NCBI RefSeq assembly: GCF_000485595.1
Contig: NW_014577414.1
Location: 111,703 to 175,702 of the forward strand
DNA from: Priapulus caudatus
Lineage: Eukaryota > Priapulida > Priapulimorpha > Priapulimorphida > Priapulidae
Length of the DNA: 64,000 nucleotides
Direction of reading: 5' to 3'
Part shown: positions 1 to 11,317 of the stretch, piece by piece
Numbering within the stretch: position 1 is the stretch's first letter
Layout of the letters: the number at the start of each line of letters is the position of its first letter
The notes under the pieces: model-generated
Databases searched by the model: none
What the model saw: the letters and a program-made list of their open reading frames with translations, nothing else
What the model was told of the DNA's origin: nothing
Translations under genes and position numbers: made by a program

Positions 1-1631
1 GTTATAGCGATATACCTAGTATACTAGTAGTCATATTACAACTTGGTACTAAGTCACTGCATATTTAAATAGTCTCTTATTTGATGATATGCCTAGTAGT
101 CATTCCAAATACATGTAGGTATATATATACATATAGGGCTTATAACTTGGCTAGGTAGTCTCTGTTATATCGCTGTCACCTTGCCATCACACCGCTAATT
201 TTATTTGTAATGCCTGAATTAGGCACAGACTTTCTACGATATAGAGTAGCCTAGTATCATTATAGTCCATTATGTATTATGTCGGCATTCATCACGACAC
301 TAGGGCCTAACATAAACGTTGATATTTAAGATGCGGGGCTACTAATATTGCTATTGGGCTACATGACAGACAGATGTAAAATGATTGACGATCAATGACT
401 GGAACCATAACTTGTCATTCACAACAAACCTCGATATCCTGGCTTCAATACGCTCCAGCAACTCTTAGATCTGCTAAATTACCGACTTGCAGTAACGACA
501 ACGATAACAACAATGAACAACAGCCAGTTGAACACTTGGTGTACACTTGGCTCTCGTGCGTGTTGGTGGATAATGTATACGTGCGCCGCTGGGAACTAAA
601 ATTAGAAGTGCCTAGTAAACATATCCTATCGCACCTTTCAGCCGGCTGCCTTTGTGACGTACGCCGCCCTGTAGCGCTATTCGTGAGGCTCATTTTATGA
701 GCCCCGCGTATGACCGGCGGTTTATAAACACGCTTCGAATTCATACTAAATATGGTTTGCTGAACCTGCCACGCACACAGATGAACGTAAACACGTGTAG
801 GTTAATGTACATCAAGTAAATTTTATTGTCACCTCAATCGTTAGCGAAATACTTAACCGAATACACTTTATGACCCCAGCCATAGCGCTATAACCTTAAG
901 GGACTTCACCAAGTATGGACATTCATAGTTTTCGATAACGAATACTTGAGAGAAAAAAAACGTATGTACATTACCACACGTTTTACGTTCACTGTGAGCT
1001 TGCTAACGTAAAACAATATTAGTATGAAACGTAAATTTACTCGACCCCCGGTCAAACGTGGGCTCAATTTCTAAGCCCGTAGCGATATACGGACGTCACA
1101 AGTGTTAGACATTCAAAGTTCGCTAACGATGACTGGAAAGAACAAAATTAACGTTAGATACATCAACCTACACTGTGTTACGTTCATCTGTGTAGCTTGA
1201 ATAGCGTTTATAAAGCAATTAGTATTAAACGAAGCATGTTAAATCGCCGTCGGTCCAAACGGCGGGGCTCGAATTGTCTGAGCCTCGTAGCGATACTAGG
1301 ACTCACCAAAGTGTATGACATTCGCATAGTCATAACCGAATCACTGATAGCAATAAATAACGTTAGTACAATAACCTACACGTTTACTTCATCTGACCTT
1401 GATAACGGTAGTAAAACGCATATTAGTATGTAACGAATCATAACGACCGCCGGCAAACAAGCGGGTTGCAATTTCAGGCCTTGTAGCTCGATAAGGGACG
1501 TCACCAAGTGTGAATTGACATTCATCATTCGATAACGAAATACTTGAAGTAATAAATTAACGTTAGCTAACATTAACCTCACACGTGTTACGTTCATCTC
1601 GTGTGCGCTAGGTTTAGCAAACCATATTAGA
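1..1631. repeat. Satellite-like tandem repeat, about 205-bp units, with an orientation switch
   Basis: Units recur near 1005, 1215 and 1425 and share blocks such as acacgtgttacgttcatct, aataaattaacgttag and the (a)ccgccggtcaaac...gggctcaatttc core. Roughly 640-950 carries the same sequence in the opposite orientation (agatgaacgtaaacacgtgt, then gttagcgaaat), so the array is head-to-head around 950. The first 400 bases are related but too diverged to phase. The same family resumes at 6159 after LTR-A. Many one-base indels separate the units. No coding potential is supported; short open frames here are not conserved between units. Confidence 0.75.
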
Positions 1632-2447
1632 TGGGAGAATAGGTCTTTTCTTTTTTTCTTGGTTGGATATCATTGCTATAATTTGTTCATCCAAAACAAA
1701 CGATCATGACCAACCCACATCTGCACGTGCGTGTCTCAACCCCTCACCTTTTTGGATGACCTTCACCTATCTAGAAATTATTTGTATAAAAAAACACAAA
1801 TCACAAAGCATAAACCCTCAGAACAAAAATGGCTCTGTTTATAAGCGAATGGCGCCGCAGTTGACGCGAATCGCAACGCGTAACTAGTCCAAACGTTGCA
1901 TCGCTGTGACGAGCGGTTGACCGCGTCAGACGATAAAACCCGCGATGAAACACACGCGCCTCCACAAACGATTCATACGCCGCGACCAGAACAGGCTGAG
2001 CGCGTGAGGTATCGTACCTTGTAAGCTGCCGGCGTCGAGAAGACAGGCACAAATCCTATCCCGGCTTGTCCTCAATCGAATCCTCTTCATAAAGCCAGCA
2101 CACTCCTCGACACAGCTGCGTGCCACGATCGTGCAGCATCTGTTAGCCGAGTTCGGCGCACATTTAGTTGAATTCGTTGGACAGCTACTGTTCAACGCCA
2201 CACTAGTCCCACTCCACACTTTGACGTGTCCCAAAACCAAAATGTCAGCCGCCTACTCGGCCACGCCACTTTTTTCTCATTGTCGTACATCACTACCTAA
2301 ACATCAATAATATATGCATGATGCGACAACATATAAAACACATGCAGAATAACATAACATTATCTCCGAACAGGAAACAAATACACAGATTTATCCATCA
2401 CAAATAGACAAACCAACATGACATTAAGAAAACATCCTGAGACCTCA
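1632..2447 (-). repeat. LTR-A 3' LTR
   Basis: Direct copy of 5111-6158. Shared landmarks in order are cttggttg(g)atat, aaccaaccca/catct, gtgtcccaaaaccaaaatgtc and acatgacattaa. It starts TGGGAGAATAGG and ends CTCA. Just beyond it (2448-2462) the top strand reads tttaccacccttct, the complement of a purine-rich tract as expected at the 3' end of a minus-strand element. It is about 230 bp shorter than its partner, the difference being spread over many small indels. Confidence 0.8.
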
Positions 2448-2599
2448 TTTACCACCCTTCTATGGAGCAAAGTAATCCGAGCAATAATTAATCTGAGAAC
2501 TAACACAAAACACATACGTATTACCGAAATTTAAGAGTACTATCGACAACTTTAATTGCTAGGCCAGTCGAGCTGGCCCTGACCTAATTGTCGGAGACC

Positions 2600-3700
2600 G
2601 GAGGCTAGTGTCAAACGCGCAGCGCTGATGCACGTTACGATGCGTCCGCGCAGCCTATGCGGCATTCGTCCCTGCATCGCCTGCAGGCGCTTGAGCCCAT
2701 CACATCGCTGCCCGGCGGATATACTTGCAGCGCGTTGCCCACCCAGGGTCATATCGCTCCTCGCCTCTAATCACGCGCTCTTCGCCCTTGCCAAGACTTA
2801 CTCGTCCACACTGACTCTCTCCGTTTTCCACGGACGGGTGAAAAAACTTTTTGTTCCCTTTAGGACTTTGAACGGTCCTTGTACTGTGCGTAACGGCGAC
2901 CGTGTCCATCCGGATAGAAGACGTGTGAACGCTGAGAGTCCTTTCGCATGTAATGCTCCCCTGGTCAGCTCCTTCTTGGTGAGCTTGCATTTCCCATGTG
3001 GTGCTCAAGCCGGCGAAACTATAATCACAAGGACAAGCAGTTTCTACTTGGACAAGGAATGCCGGCAGCGCTAGAGTTGCGCCAAAGACAAGTCAGTCGG
3101 GGCAACAGTCCTAAATCCTCTTTACCCGTGGTGCGTACACCAAGAAGCGTAGCGAAGCGCAAGTGCTCACGTCCAGTGTTGCGGGTTCATGACTCTGGAG
3201 AGCGTGATTCAATTGTCGCTGAAATCTCTCTACATCCTGGCCGTTTCGCACGGATATAAGACGTAGTTCGGTGAACGATGTCCGCCAAATTTGGTAGGCC
3301 GTGAAAAGGCGGACCAAATTGTCGCCACGGTCGGTGCATGTGTCGGTGCTCCAACACGATACCCTGACAACGAACCGCAGCGACCTGTAAGCGCGTCGGT
3401 ATCGAATAACTTCCGGCATCCGTTGTACGGTCCCACACAGGTCAACAGGTAATGCACACCGTTTGGACGGCAGCGCGACGCCATTAGGTCAATGTGCACA
3501 GCGGCACATCGCGCATCGGACGCACTGAATGCTCAGCGGCTTGTGCGGCCATGACTGCATTTTGGCCCATCCCCGGACATCTTGTTCATGCCGGTCCACA
3601 CAAACGAGAGTGACGGCGTCACATAGACGCCGCGTACACCAGGGGTGAATCACCCATGTATAGTTGAACACAGCGCTGCGGGTGGCAGACGGCTAGAAAG
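2600..3700 (-). pseudogene. LTR-A integrase fragment
   Basis: Reading minus-strand frames together gives the order expected for a Gypsy integrase. Near 3671-3520 there is a zinc-binding region with a RHEQDVRGWAK stretch, equivalent to the GMNKDVRxWxK segment of the HHCC module. From about 3500 to 3230 comes the core with NGVHYLLTCVGPYNGCRKLF, matching the GVHYLLTCVDRxTRWPE segment, followed by a THAPTVATIWSAF stretch equivalent to the THxTTDRGxQFES catalytic block. The frame changes several times and the second aspartate is not preserved in the visible frame. The C-terminal part (2600-3000) is open but poorly conserved. This is a non-functional remnant. Identification is by recognisable family motifs. 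Confidence 0.75.
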
Positions 3701-3829
3701 GCCGGGTGATCGCCTGAACGTGAACAAAAATACCACCGTAAAATGAATGTACTTTCGGAGCCCACCAAACCTGTGCGTCGGTCAGAATCAAGCAGAGATG
3801 CAGCTCAGCATCTCTCTAAAAGTGGCAAT

Positions 3830-4830
3830 GTCCCCTATGACTCGAGGTCCGGTATGCAATGCATGCAAGTGTTCATTCGGGCTCCGATAGGCACACACAA
3901 CGACAGTGGGTGCCCTTTACATGACGTAGCGTAAATCCAGTCGAAACTGCGATAATTAATCGCATTCCGGATCCCGCGGTGCGCTGTGGCAATCGGGCCT
4001 AGCGCGAAATGAAGATCAGCAGCTTGGTGCCGTGAACACACCGAATACGTCCATCAAGCATCGTACCCAATGGAAATCTGACTAGTTAAGTCACGCAAAA
4101 GTTCTGCCAAATATACGGAGCGCGCGCTAGCCGCAACAATTGCGTGAAACGAACGGGATCGGCTGCCAACGTTATCCGCAGTTTGCACAATCCCGCCTAT
4201 AGCCGATCAGATGCTCTACCAGAGCTGACGGCCGTAAGTGTTGGTAATCCAGTAGGGGCTCGTGCCACCTTCTTTGATCGCATGGAATTGCGGCGTCGCA
4301 TCCGCGTCCAATCAAAGCTTTCGCTCAACGCTTGCTGTGGGCTTCCAAGTAGAACAGTAGAGCATAAGCCTGGCGCAGTCGGGCGGATCAAATCTCCGAG
4401 AATGACTCGACCAAGAATCCTCTTAGGCCTCTGAGGAGTGCGGCCTCTGCAATCGGCCGATTACTGATCTACCATCGCAAGGCTAAAACCGTCGATCAAG
4501 TGTGGCCGAGGAAATCGACGATCATCAAAGCGAATACACTTTTCGGGTTCACACACGACAACCGAATGTTTAAGCGGGTTAACACAAGCGCCAATGCTGC
4601 CGGCTGCTGCATGTGGCTGACGCGACAAGCAAGTCGTCCTAAATATACGCGTAGACAAACGGCAATGGCCGCGCAATACATTGTCAATACGCGCTGGAAT
4701 TCTGCGGGCGCCAGACAACCGAAAGCAGCGTAACTCGAAACGAACGGTTGGAGGCCGTCCGGCACACTCACACCGGGCCCCACGGGTACTGATATGACAG
4801 CCCATGACAGAATCTATTTGGCACAAAATT
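3830..4830 (-). pseudogene. LTR-A reverse transcriptase and RNase H fragments
   Basis: On the minus strand 4783-4496 reads DGLQPF...AEFQRVLTMYC...VYLGRL...RLNIRLSCVNPKS...VDFLGHT. This is the palm of a Gypsy reverse transcriptase: FGL...TFQRxMDxVLRGL, the YLDD catalytic box degraded to YLGR, NPxKC, and VDFLGH at the end of the domain. Between 4041 and 3835 another frame has ADLHFALGPIA...RNAINYRSFDWIY, equivalent to the DHKPLTFAL...RHLDYISQFT tail of RNase H and connection. At least three frame changes are required. The catalytic aspartates are lost. Upstream RT motifs are missing because of the assembly gap. Confidence 0.75.
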
Positions 4831-5031
4831 TCTTGCTGTACAGTCCAGACAAATCCTATATGCGAACGGGATAGACGGTCGGAACGTCACTCGGTCAGTG
4901 TGCGTAACACACACTGACCGCCATACACGCCGGGGACTCTTCGGCACCATAGTGCAAAGCCGCGACGACGCAGTACTGTAGACGGCCGAATAACGCCAGA
5001 CCAGCATAGTTAAATTCGCACGCGTGCGCTG

Positions 5032-5056
5032 NNNNNNNNNNNNNNNNNNNNNNNNN
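5032..5056. other. Assembly gap (25 N)
   Basis: Run of 25 N inside LTR-A between the RT fragment and the primer-binding site. A complete element would need gag, protease and the 5' part of RT here, roughly 1.5-2 kb, so 25 is probably a placeholder length rather than the real gap size (inference). Confidence 0.98.
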
Positions 5057-5089
5057 AACTAATCAAATATTGCCTAATTACCCTCGTGG

Positions 5090-5107
5090 ATCACGTCGGG
5101 TTCACCA
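5090..5107 (-). promoter_or_regulatory. LTR-A primer-binding site, tRNA-Trp type
   Basis: The top strand reads atcacgtcgggttcacca, identical to the 3' end of animal tRNA-Trp including CCA except for one base (t instead of g at the fourth base before CACCA). It lies 3 bases from the LTR start at 5111, as expected for the minus-strand primer site next to the 5' LTR of a minus-strand element. There is no tRNA gene body around it. Confidence 0.85.
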
Positions 5108-5110
5108 ATT

Positions 5111-6158
5111 TGTGGAGGGATAGGGGGCAAATGGATAGGTTCTTTGTTTCTTTTCTTTGGTTGATATATATTGTTTATACTTGCTGTTTATCCAAACACA
5201 AACACATAACCAACCCAACATCTTGCACGTGGGACCCGTGGTTCTACAACCTCTTCACCTTTTTTTGAGTGACCTCACAAAAGATAATAACTTAAGCCAA
5301 GACTGTGTGGTAAATTTCTGTATGTTTATTTACGGCCTCTATCAGAAATTTACTATATGTATAAAAAACACAAATTCACAAAGCAATGGTTAAACCCCAA
5401 AGAAAAATGGCCTCTGTTTATAATGCGGGCAAGCCGCCTGCAGTTGAGCGCAATATGCCACGAGCGTAACTAGCTCCAAAGTCGTTGGCATCGATCTGTG
5501 GTCGATCCGGGTTGACGCCCGGTACACGACGAGTAGAATTGCCGGGATGAAAACACAGCCCTCCCCCACAAAACGATCTATACGGGCCGTCGACAGGAAC
5601 AGGGCTGAGCGCGCGTGGAGCGTGTAGCGACTGTAACTCCTGTAGTTTTCCTGCGTTCGAAGAAGATCAGCCACAAATCCTGTTTATGTCCGGGTTTGTC
5701 GTCCAAATCGAACCTCCTACTCATAGCCAGCGCCTATTCACTCTGACTCACTGTTGCGCGCCACGCCTCGCGTTGCAGCTATCTGTTAGTCCGTAGTTTC
5801 CGCGCAGCATGTTACAGTGCTTGAAATGTCGTTGGACAGCTACGTGGTTTCAAACTGACACTATCTCACTCGACACTTGACGTGTCCCAAAAAACCAAAA
5901 TGTCCAGCCACGCTACTCGTCACAATCCACTTTTTTTTCGCACACATTGGTCGTTTCATCACGTGTACTAATGGACTATGCATCATAATAGAGTGTCATT
6001 CATTCGACAACAATATAAACACAGTCATTGAATATACATAACTTATCATAAATCAACATCAAAGACAGCCAAGGAACAATACTACAGATTTATCCCATCC
6101 ACAATTTAGGAACAAAACAACAATCATGACATTAATGAGAAACATCACAGACGCTACA
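5111..6158 (-). repeat. LTR-A 5' LTR
   Basis: Starts TGTGGAGGGATAGG and ends CGCTACA. It aligns along its length with 1632-2447 but with frequent single-base insertions (homopolymer and dinucleotide expansions), for example gaaaaatggcctctg against caaaaatggctctg. The satellite repeat resumes directly at 6159 with gtatgaattcgaag. Confidence 0.8.
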
Positions 6159-7050
6159 GTATGAATTCGAAGCCGTGTGTTATAACACTCGGCCACAACG
6201 CCTCACGGTCATAGCGGGGGACTCATAAAATGAAGCCTCACGAAATAGCGCTACGATGGCGGCGGTACGTTCAACAAAGCTGTATTTCGCATAAATATTT
6301 TGCTAACGATAAGGTGACAATAAATTCTATATCTACATTGACCTACACGGTTGTCGTCATCTGTGGTGGGCGAGGTTTAACAAACCATTTAGTATGAATT
6401 CGAAGTCGTGTATTATGGACCAATACCTAGGCTAGAGGTCTATAGCGCCTTATGGCTGGGTCATGAAGTGTATGTCGGGTAAGTATATTTTGCTGAACGA
6501 TTAGGGACAATAAAAATTACTTGATGTACATTAACGCTAGCACGTGTTTTGCTTCATCTGTTGCTGTCGGCGCAGGTTTAGCAAAACCATACTTTTGTAT
6601 GCAATTCGAAGCGTCGTGTTTATAAAACGCCTGCGTCATACGCGGGCTCATAAAAGAGCCTCCGAATAGCGGCTTAGCATGGCGGCCGTACGCGTCACAA
6701 AGTGGATTTCGCATAATATTTTGCTAACGATTAAGGTGACAAGTAAAATTTTCTATATCTACATTGACCACAACGTGTCTGTCGTCATCTGTGTGCGTGG
6801 TAGGTTTAGCAAACCATATTTAGTATGAATTTGAAGCGTGTTTTATCGACCAACGCTGTAGGTCTATATCGCTACGAGGCTTAGAAATTGAGCCCACGTT
6901 TGACCGGCGGTCGATTAACATGCTTCGTTTACATACTAAATATGCTTTACTAACGCTATCAAGCTCACAGATGAACGTAAACACGTGTAGGTTAACGTAC
7001 ATATAGTAATTAAGCCGAATAATAATAATTATTAATCTTTATTAAGCTGA
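6159..7050. repeat. Satellite-like tandem repeat, right flank of LTR-A
   Basis: Units start at about 6159, 6390, 6598 and 6823 with (t)agtatgaattcgaag and end with aggtttagcaaaccatatt. Two subtypes alternate: one of about 228 bp containing a cgggctcataaaa block, and one of about 207 bp containing a ctagaggtctatagcgc block, suggesting a dimeric higher-order unit. At about 6882 the orientation inverts: 6882-7010 is the reverse complement of the unit type seen at 1005-1631. The family is shared with 1-1631. Confidence 0.75.
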
Positions 7051-7203
7051 ATACACTTTATGTGTGCAGATCGCCTATAGGCGCAGTATATACTGGCGTA
7101 GATAATAGATAAATAGGCTTAGTCATCAATACGATACGTTCCGATACATTCCCATAGTTTCTTAGATCGGGCGGTAGATGGCGGTAGTGTAAAACTGCGC
7201 CGC

Positions 7204-7629
7204 CATAGAGTACCGAAGTGTGACGTCACGTTGGCAAGACAACGCACGGGCTGGTTCTACACAAGCCACTGGCTCCATAACGTTAACTGCGTGAAAATGT
7301 TGTGCGTACGTAAAACACGAGTGTGTGCGCTGCAGACAGCGGTAAAGCATCGGTAGCAAGTCGATTTTACAATATTTAATGAATTAAAAAAAAATTTAAT
7401 TTAAAAAAAACAAATTTTTTTGTTGTTAATTTTTTTTTTTTTTTCCGTTGCTTTTCACTTCCATCTTTTGGAAATCTATAAAAACTGCAATAATGACTCT
7501 CAGAATGATGGTTACAATCGGGTACAAAACACGACACGCAGTTAATGTTACCAGAGCATATGATTGTGTAGAACCAGCAGGCTCGTTGTCATGCCACCGT
7601 GACGTCATCACTTCGGTACTCTATACTGG
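7204..7629. repeat. Foldback repeat, two arms of about 97 bp
   Basis: The left arm 7204-7301 (ccatagagtaccgaag...gttaactgcgtg) is the imperfect inverse complement of the right arm 7533-7629 (cacgcagttaatg...cttcggtactctat). The arms share the tgacgtca core and the tgtagaaccagc block. The spacer is about 230 bp and contains long A and T runs at 7385-7443. I see no clear target duplication or transposase; a MITE or foldback element is likely. Confidence 0.65.
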
Positions 7630-7710
7630 ACGTCATAAACTGTATTTGCACCTTAAAGGGTTTATACCAGAGAGTCACTGATAATCATAGCACTAATATT
7701 CTACTAACTT

Positions 7711-8278
7711 AATATATATGTTTTGTTCGATATCTGTTGAAATATATTATAATCGAGTACATAGCCTGATATCTGTGCCGTTGCATAATAGTCACCGAAA
7801 TTTATAAACACCGCCGCGAGTGGGGTTGTTGTGAATATTTTGATCAACATATCAGAACAAATCGTATATATTTAGACTTAACTTTGAGGAATAGTTAAAG
7901 TATTATCCTCCTTCTAACCCAATATATACGTTTTGTAAGATATCTGTTGATATAATCAATTAATTAGCCTGATATCTGTGCTGTTGCATAACCATCACCG
8001 AAATTTCTTAACACCGCCGGGAGCGGGCTTGTTGTGAATATTTTGATCAACATATCAAAACAAATCGAACATATTTATACCCAATTTTGAGGACTAGTTA
8101 AAAACCATCATCCTTCTAACCCAATATATAAGTTTTGTACGATATCTGTTGATATAGTCGAATAAATATCCTGATATATGTGCCGTTTCATAACAGTCAC
8201 TGAAATTTCGAAACACTGCCGCGAGCGGGTTTGTTGTGAATATTTTGATCAACATATCAGAACAATTCAAACATATTT
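7711..8278. repeat. Three-copy tandem repeat, period about 202-210 bp
   Basis: Copies begin at 7711, 7921 and 8123 with aatatata(t/a)(g/c)g ttttgt. Each contains gatatctgttgatat, cctgatatctgtgc, caccgaaattt, caccgccg(c/g)gag and gtgaatattttgatcaacat. The third copy stops at 8278 where the AGCTCACC element begins. No ORF is conserved across copies. Function unknown; a satellite fragment or an inner repeat of a transposon is possible. Confidence 0.8.
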
Positions 8279-9105
8279 AGCTCACCTTGACATCGTCGAG
8301 CTGAGCTATTGCCATGGGTCGTCGTCCGTCGTACGTCCGTCCGTCCGTCCGTCCGTCCGTCAACATTTGGCTACGGTCAACGATAACTCAGGAACCGTTT
8401 GACCCACATGTTTGAAATTGGGTATAGTTGTTACTGCTATGCTCCCATATTAACCGTCCTATTTTGGAGCACGCCAGTCGACGTACTTTCGAGCCACGGC
8501 TATTTTGTGGCAAAAAATTGGAATTACCATTAGTCAGTTCAGGTTCAACGGATTTTGCTCATTTTTGGTATGTGAATGAATAAGGGTGATATTTTTGAAT
8601 GATATTTAAAAAAAATGTTATGCAAATTAGGTAGTGTTTGGCAATTATATAGCATATTATATAGACACGCAGATAACAAACAGTCTGTGGTGTCACACTC
8701 GTCTGGTTCGTTTTACAAGATTTCATTTACAATATCTTTAATGCAAAATTCCTGCTATGAACATATTATGATTTATACTATTATTATTATATTATTATTA
8801 TTATGATATAATGATTTATGCTAAGACATCATTAAAGCGGGTATAGCGCCATCTAGCGTCACAAATTGTGATTCATTTTTGTTTATAAATCATTTATAAT
8901 TTATATATAATATTATTTATTATTTTCACATCAAAAATTACACATAATTATCAAGAGTATATAATGGGTGTTCTCCCATATATACTCGTCGTTTGTATAA
9001 TGTACGTCGATGGTTGCTCAATTAGAACTGACTTCTTCTCACTCACTCATTTGTGTCTTTTTTGTGGTGAGCTACAGTGTCATTGACACTTTCATTCTCT
9101 GATCA
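8279..9105. mobile_element. AGCTCACC-ended non-autonomous element, copy 1
   Basis: Starts AGCTCACCTTGACATCGTC and ends at gtggtgagct followed by acagtgtcattgacactttcatt. The start is itself a hairpin (agctcaccttgac ... gtcgagctgagct). A pure gtcc run follows at 8335-8361, then the family body: caacatttggctacggtcaacgataactca, ggaccgtttgacccacatgtt, ttttggagcacgccagtcgac and caggttcaacggatttt. The same order occurs at 10348 and 35583. There is no transposase. The middle (8640-8900) is AT-rich and unique to this copy. Confidence 0.75.
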
Positions 9106-10347
9106 GTGCATTTGAGTACCATGAGGTAGGTTCGTCAACTTTCAAATTCTGGCTTGAACTTGTCTAGCGATCAATAGCTGTTTTTTCTTTCTTTCTCCTC
9201 GCCACTGGGATTCGGTGGACTGACATTTAAACGGATGTTACATTGTCATTGACCTTAAAAGACACAGCAGGCCCAAGCAGCCGAGACCGCTAGAGTTCTT
9301 TTGATATTCATTAGTGTTGTAGTATCTGCTCTTTGCGTAGCTGCCTTGGTGGGGGGAGAACTGTATATTCGATGGCATCATGGTTTGGGCTGATGGTGCT
9401 GGCGCATGCATGCACTGTGGAGTAAAGCTGTTGTTGGTTTGCTCATGGTTGCATAGAAGAGTTGATTGAGCCAACTGTAATTCTGACTCGCATGTAATGT
9501 CTTCATGTTGCCTTGGAGGGTGAAGTTGTTAACCTTGTAAATCATTGGACTTCCCATTGGAGACGTCTGTTACTGTGTTCAACAGGGAAAATACTTCATC
9601 AGTTTCTATTGTGATCAGGCCAAGGGTTTCGCTGTGCTTCCCATATAAATAGTAGTGCTGGCTTGTTTCCCGTTACCTCATCGGGTAATATCTGAAACCC
9701 AAGTGTGTCGAATTTGTCTTGCCTTTCACATAGCAATTCTGTCTGTCCCAGAGGGGTGTTTCAGCTTTGAATTTCCACATGGATACAACAAATATGGCGA
9801 GTGCAATATGTCGATTCTTGGCTGTAGTGTTGCTAGAGTTTTGTCCGATATTGCATTACATGTTGCTGTCGTGTCAATTTGAACTTCCTATGTCCTAACG
9901 ACCTAAAAATCAACTTCTTAGGTCACATACTTAAGGAGTTATCATCATTTGACGGAATTCGCAAAAGGCTGATATTTGTGGGTAGGGTTGACCATGCGTT
10001 ACAACAGCTCCTACATGCATCATATAAAGCCCAGGGGCATCATTATGATGCTTGGTCACTTAGAGCACTTAAACTTCTGGCCAATTTTGGCACCTGTAGC
10101 TACAATATTGGGCGAGTGAGAAGCAATCATACCTAGAGATACTTTCAAAGTGACCGCGATTTTTGGGCAATTTTTGGGCTAAAATTGAGCAACGTGTAGC
10201 CATTTCGTACATTGAAACAATGTTTATGGCAACAAATCATGCTGGAAAGTTGTTAGTAATACTTATTAAATGAAATGCAGTGCAATTTGAAAGTTTATGG
10301 TTGCTTAATAAATAATTATGATCTGAAACTTCAATATTGCCATTTTT
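9106..10347. other. Unassigned DNA between two AGCTCACC elements
   Basis: No recognised repeat or protein domain. The longest open stretch, on the minus strand at 9238-9474, has 78 codons, is Ser/Gln/Asn-rich and ends in a short Leu/Cys-rich tail. It has no family motif I know and no supporting splice context, so I do not call it a gene. Confidence 0.4.
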
Positions 10348-11317
10348 AGCTCACCTTGGCATTGTCAAGATGAGCTATTGCCATAGGGCATTGTCCGTCG
10401 TACGTCCGTCCATCCGTCCATCTGTCCGTCAACATTTGGCTACGGTCAATGATAACTTGAGAACCGTTTGACCCACATGTTTCAAATTGCATACAGTTGT
10501 TAATCCTATGGGAGAGATGTGAACGTCCTATTTTGGAGCACGCCAGTTGACCTACTTTCGAGCCATGCCCACTTTTTTTCAATAATGGAAATGGCCATAA
10601 GTCAGTTCAGGTTCAACGGATTCTGCTCATTTTTGATATGTGAATGAATAAGGAGTGGCCCCAAAACATATCACACAGGTTTTGATATTTTTTTTAAATT
10701 ATGCAAATTAGGTAGATTTTAGCAATTTCACTATGCATTTCAGTGTCTGCCTACGGTCAACGATAACTCAAGAACCGTTTGATCCACATGTTTTAAATTG
10801 CATACAGTTGTTACTCCTATGGGAGAGATTTGAACGCCCTACTTTGGAGCATGCCAGTCGACCTACTTTCGAGGCACACTCACTTCTTGGCAAAAATGAA
10901 AATGGCCATCTAGATTCATTCGATTTTGTTAAATTTACCTACCTACCTAACTACCTACCTACCTAACTACCTACCTAATCATACCTACATGTAATATTGT
11001 GTATTAGATTCTTCGTTACAGTAATTTTACTGGAATATTTTATTGCTTTGCGCGATAATCGAAAACCAAAATGGCCATCATTTAGGCGTAGCGCCATCTC
11101 TCGCCCAGATTTCAGACTTTCAGATCTGGAACATTTATGTTCACATTAAAACTACCCCTGAAACAAAACAGTGAAATTAGTATTAGTATAAAACAGGGAA
11201 TACGGACATTTGATCACATTTTGGTCCATCATAAATGAAACACTTACCAAATTTTAAATATCATCTCCCTGTTCTATCACACCCAAGGTGAGCAATAGTG
11301 TCGTTGACACTTTCATT
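10348..11317. mobile_element. AGCTCACC-ended non-autonomous element, copy 2
   Basis: Begins AGCTCACCTTGGCATTGTC and ends with ccaaggtgagcaatagtgtcgttgacactttcatt. Compared with copy 1 the body is duplicated: the module acggtcaacgataact...accgtttgacccacatgtt...ggagcacgccag appears at 10440-10600 and again at 10753-10905. A tacctacc microsatellite lies at 10938-10987 and is present at the same relative place in copy 3, so it belongs to the element. Inverted ends of about 11 bp (agctcaccttg / caaggtgagct). Confidence 0.8.

Larger units (their letters stand above)
1632..6158 (-). mobile_element. LTR-A: Gypsy-type LTR retrotransposon (CsRn1-like), decayed
   Basis: Two direct copies of a roughly 0.8-1.0 kb sequence (1632-2447 and 5111-6158) flank minus-strand fragments of reverse transcriptase, RNase H and integrase. 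Both copies begin TG and end CA. Next to the inner edge of the right copy lies an 18-base match to the 3' end of tRNA-Trp, the primer used by CsRn1-type Gypsy elements. The element sits in the satellite: the repeat phrase accatattta/gtatgaattcg is cut exactly at its ends. Gag and protease are not visible and probably fall in the N gap or were lost. Frameshifts interrupt every domain. Assignment to Gypsy is firm; the CsRn1 lineage rests on the primer site. Confidence 0.85.

Noticed and set aside
5090-5107. Possible tRNA-Trp gene
   Set aside because: Only the 3' 18 bases including the non-templated CCA are present, next to an LTR; it is a primer-binding site.
9238-9474. Minus-strand 78-codon ORF as a small secreted or Cys-rich protein
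   Set aside because: No signal peptide, no recognised cysteine pattern, no splice or homology support.
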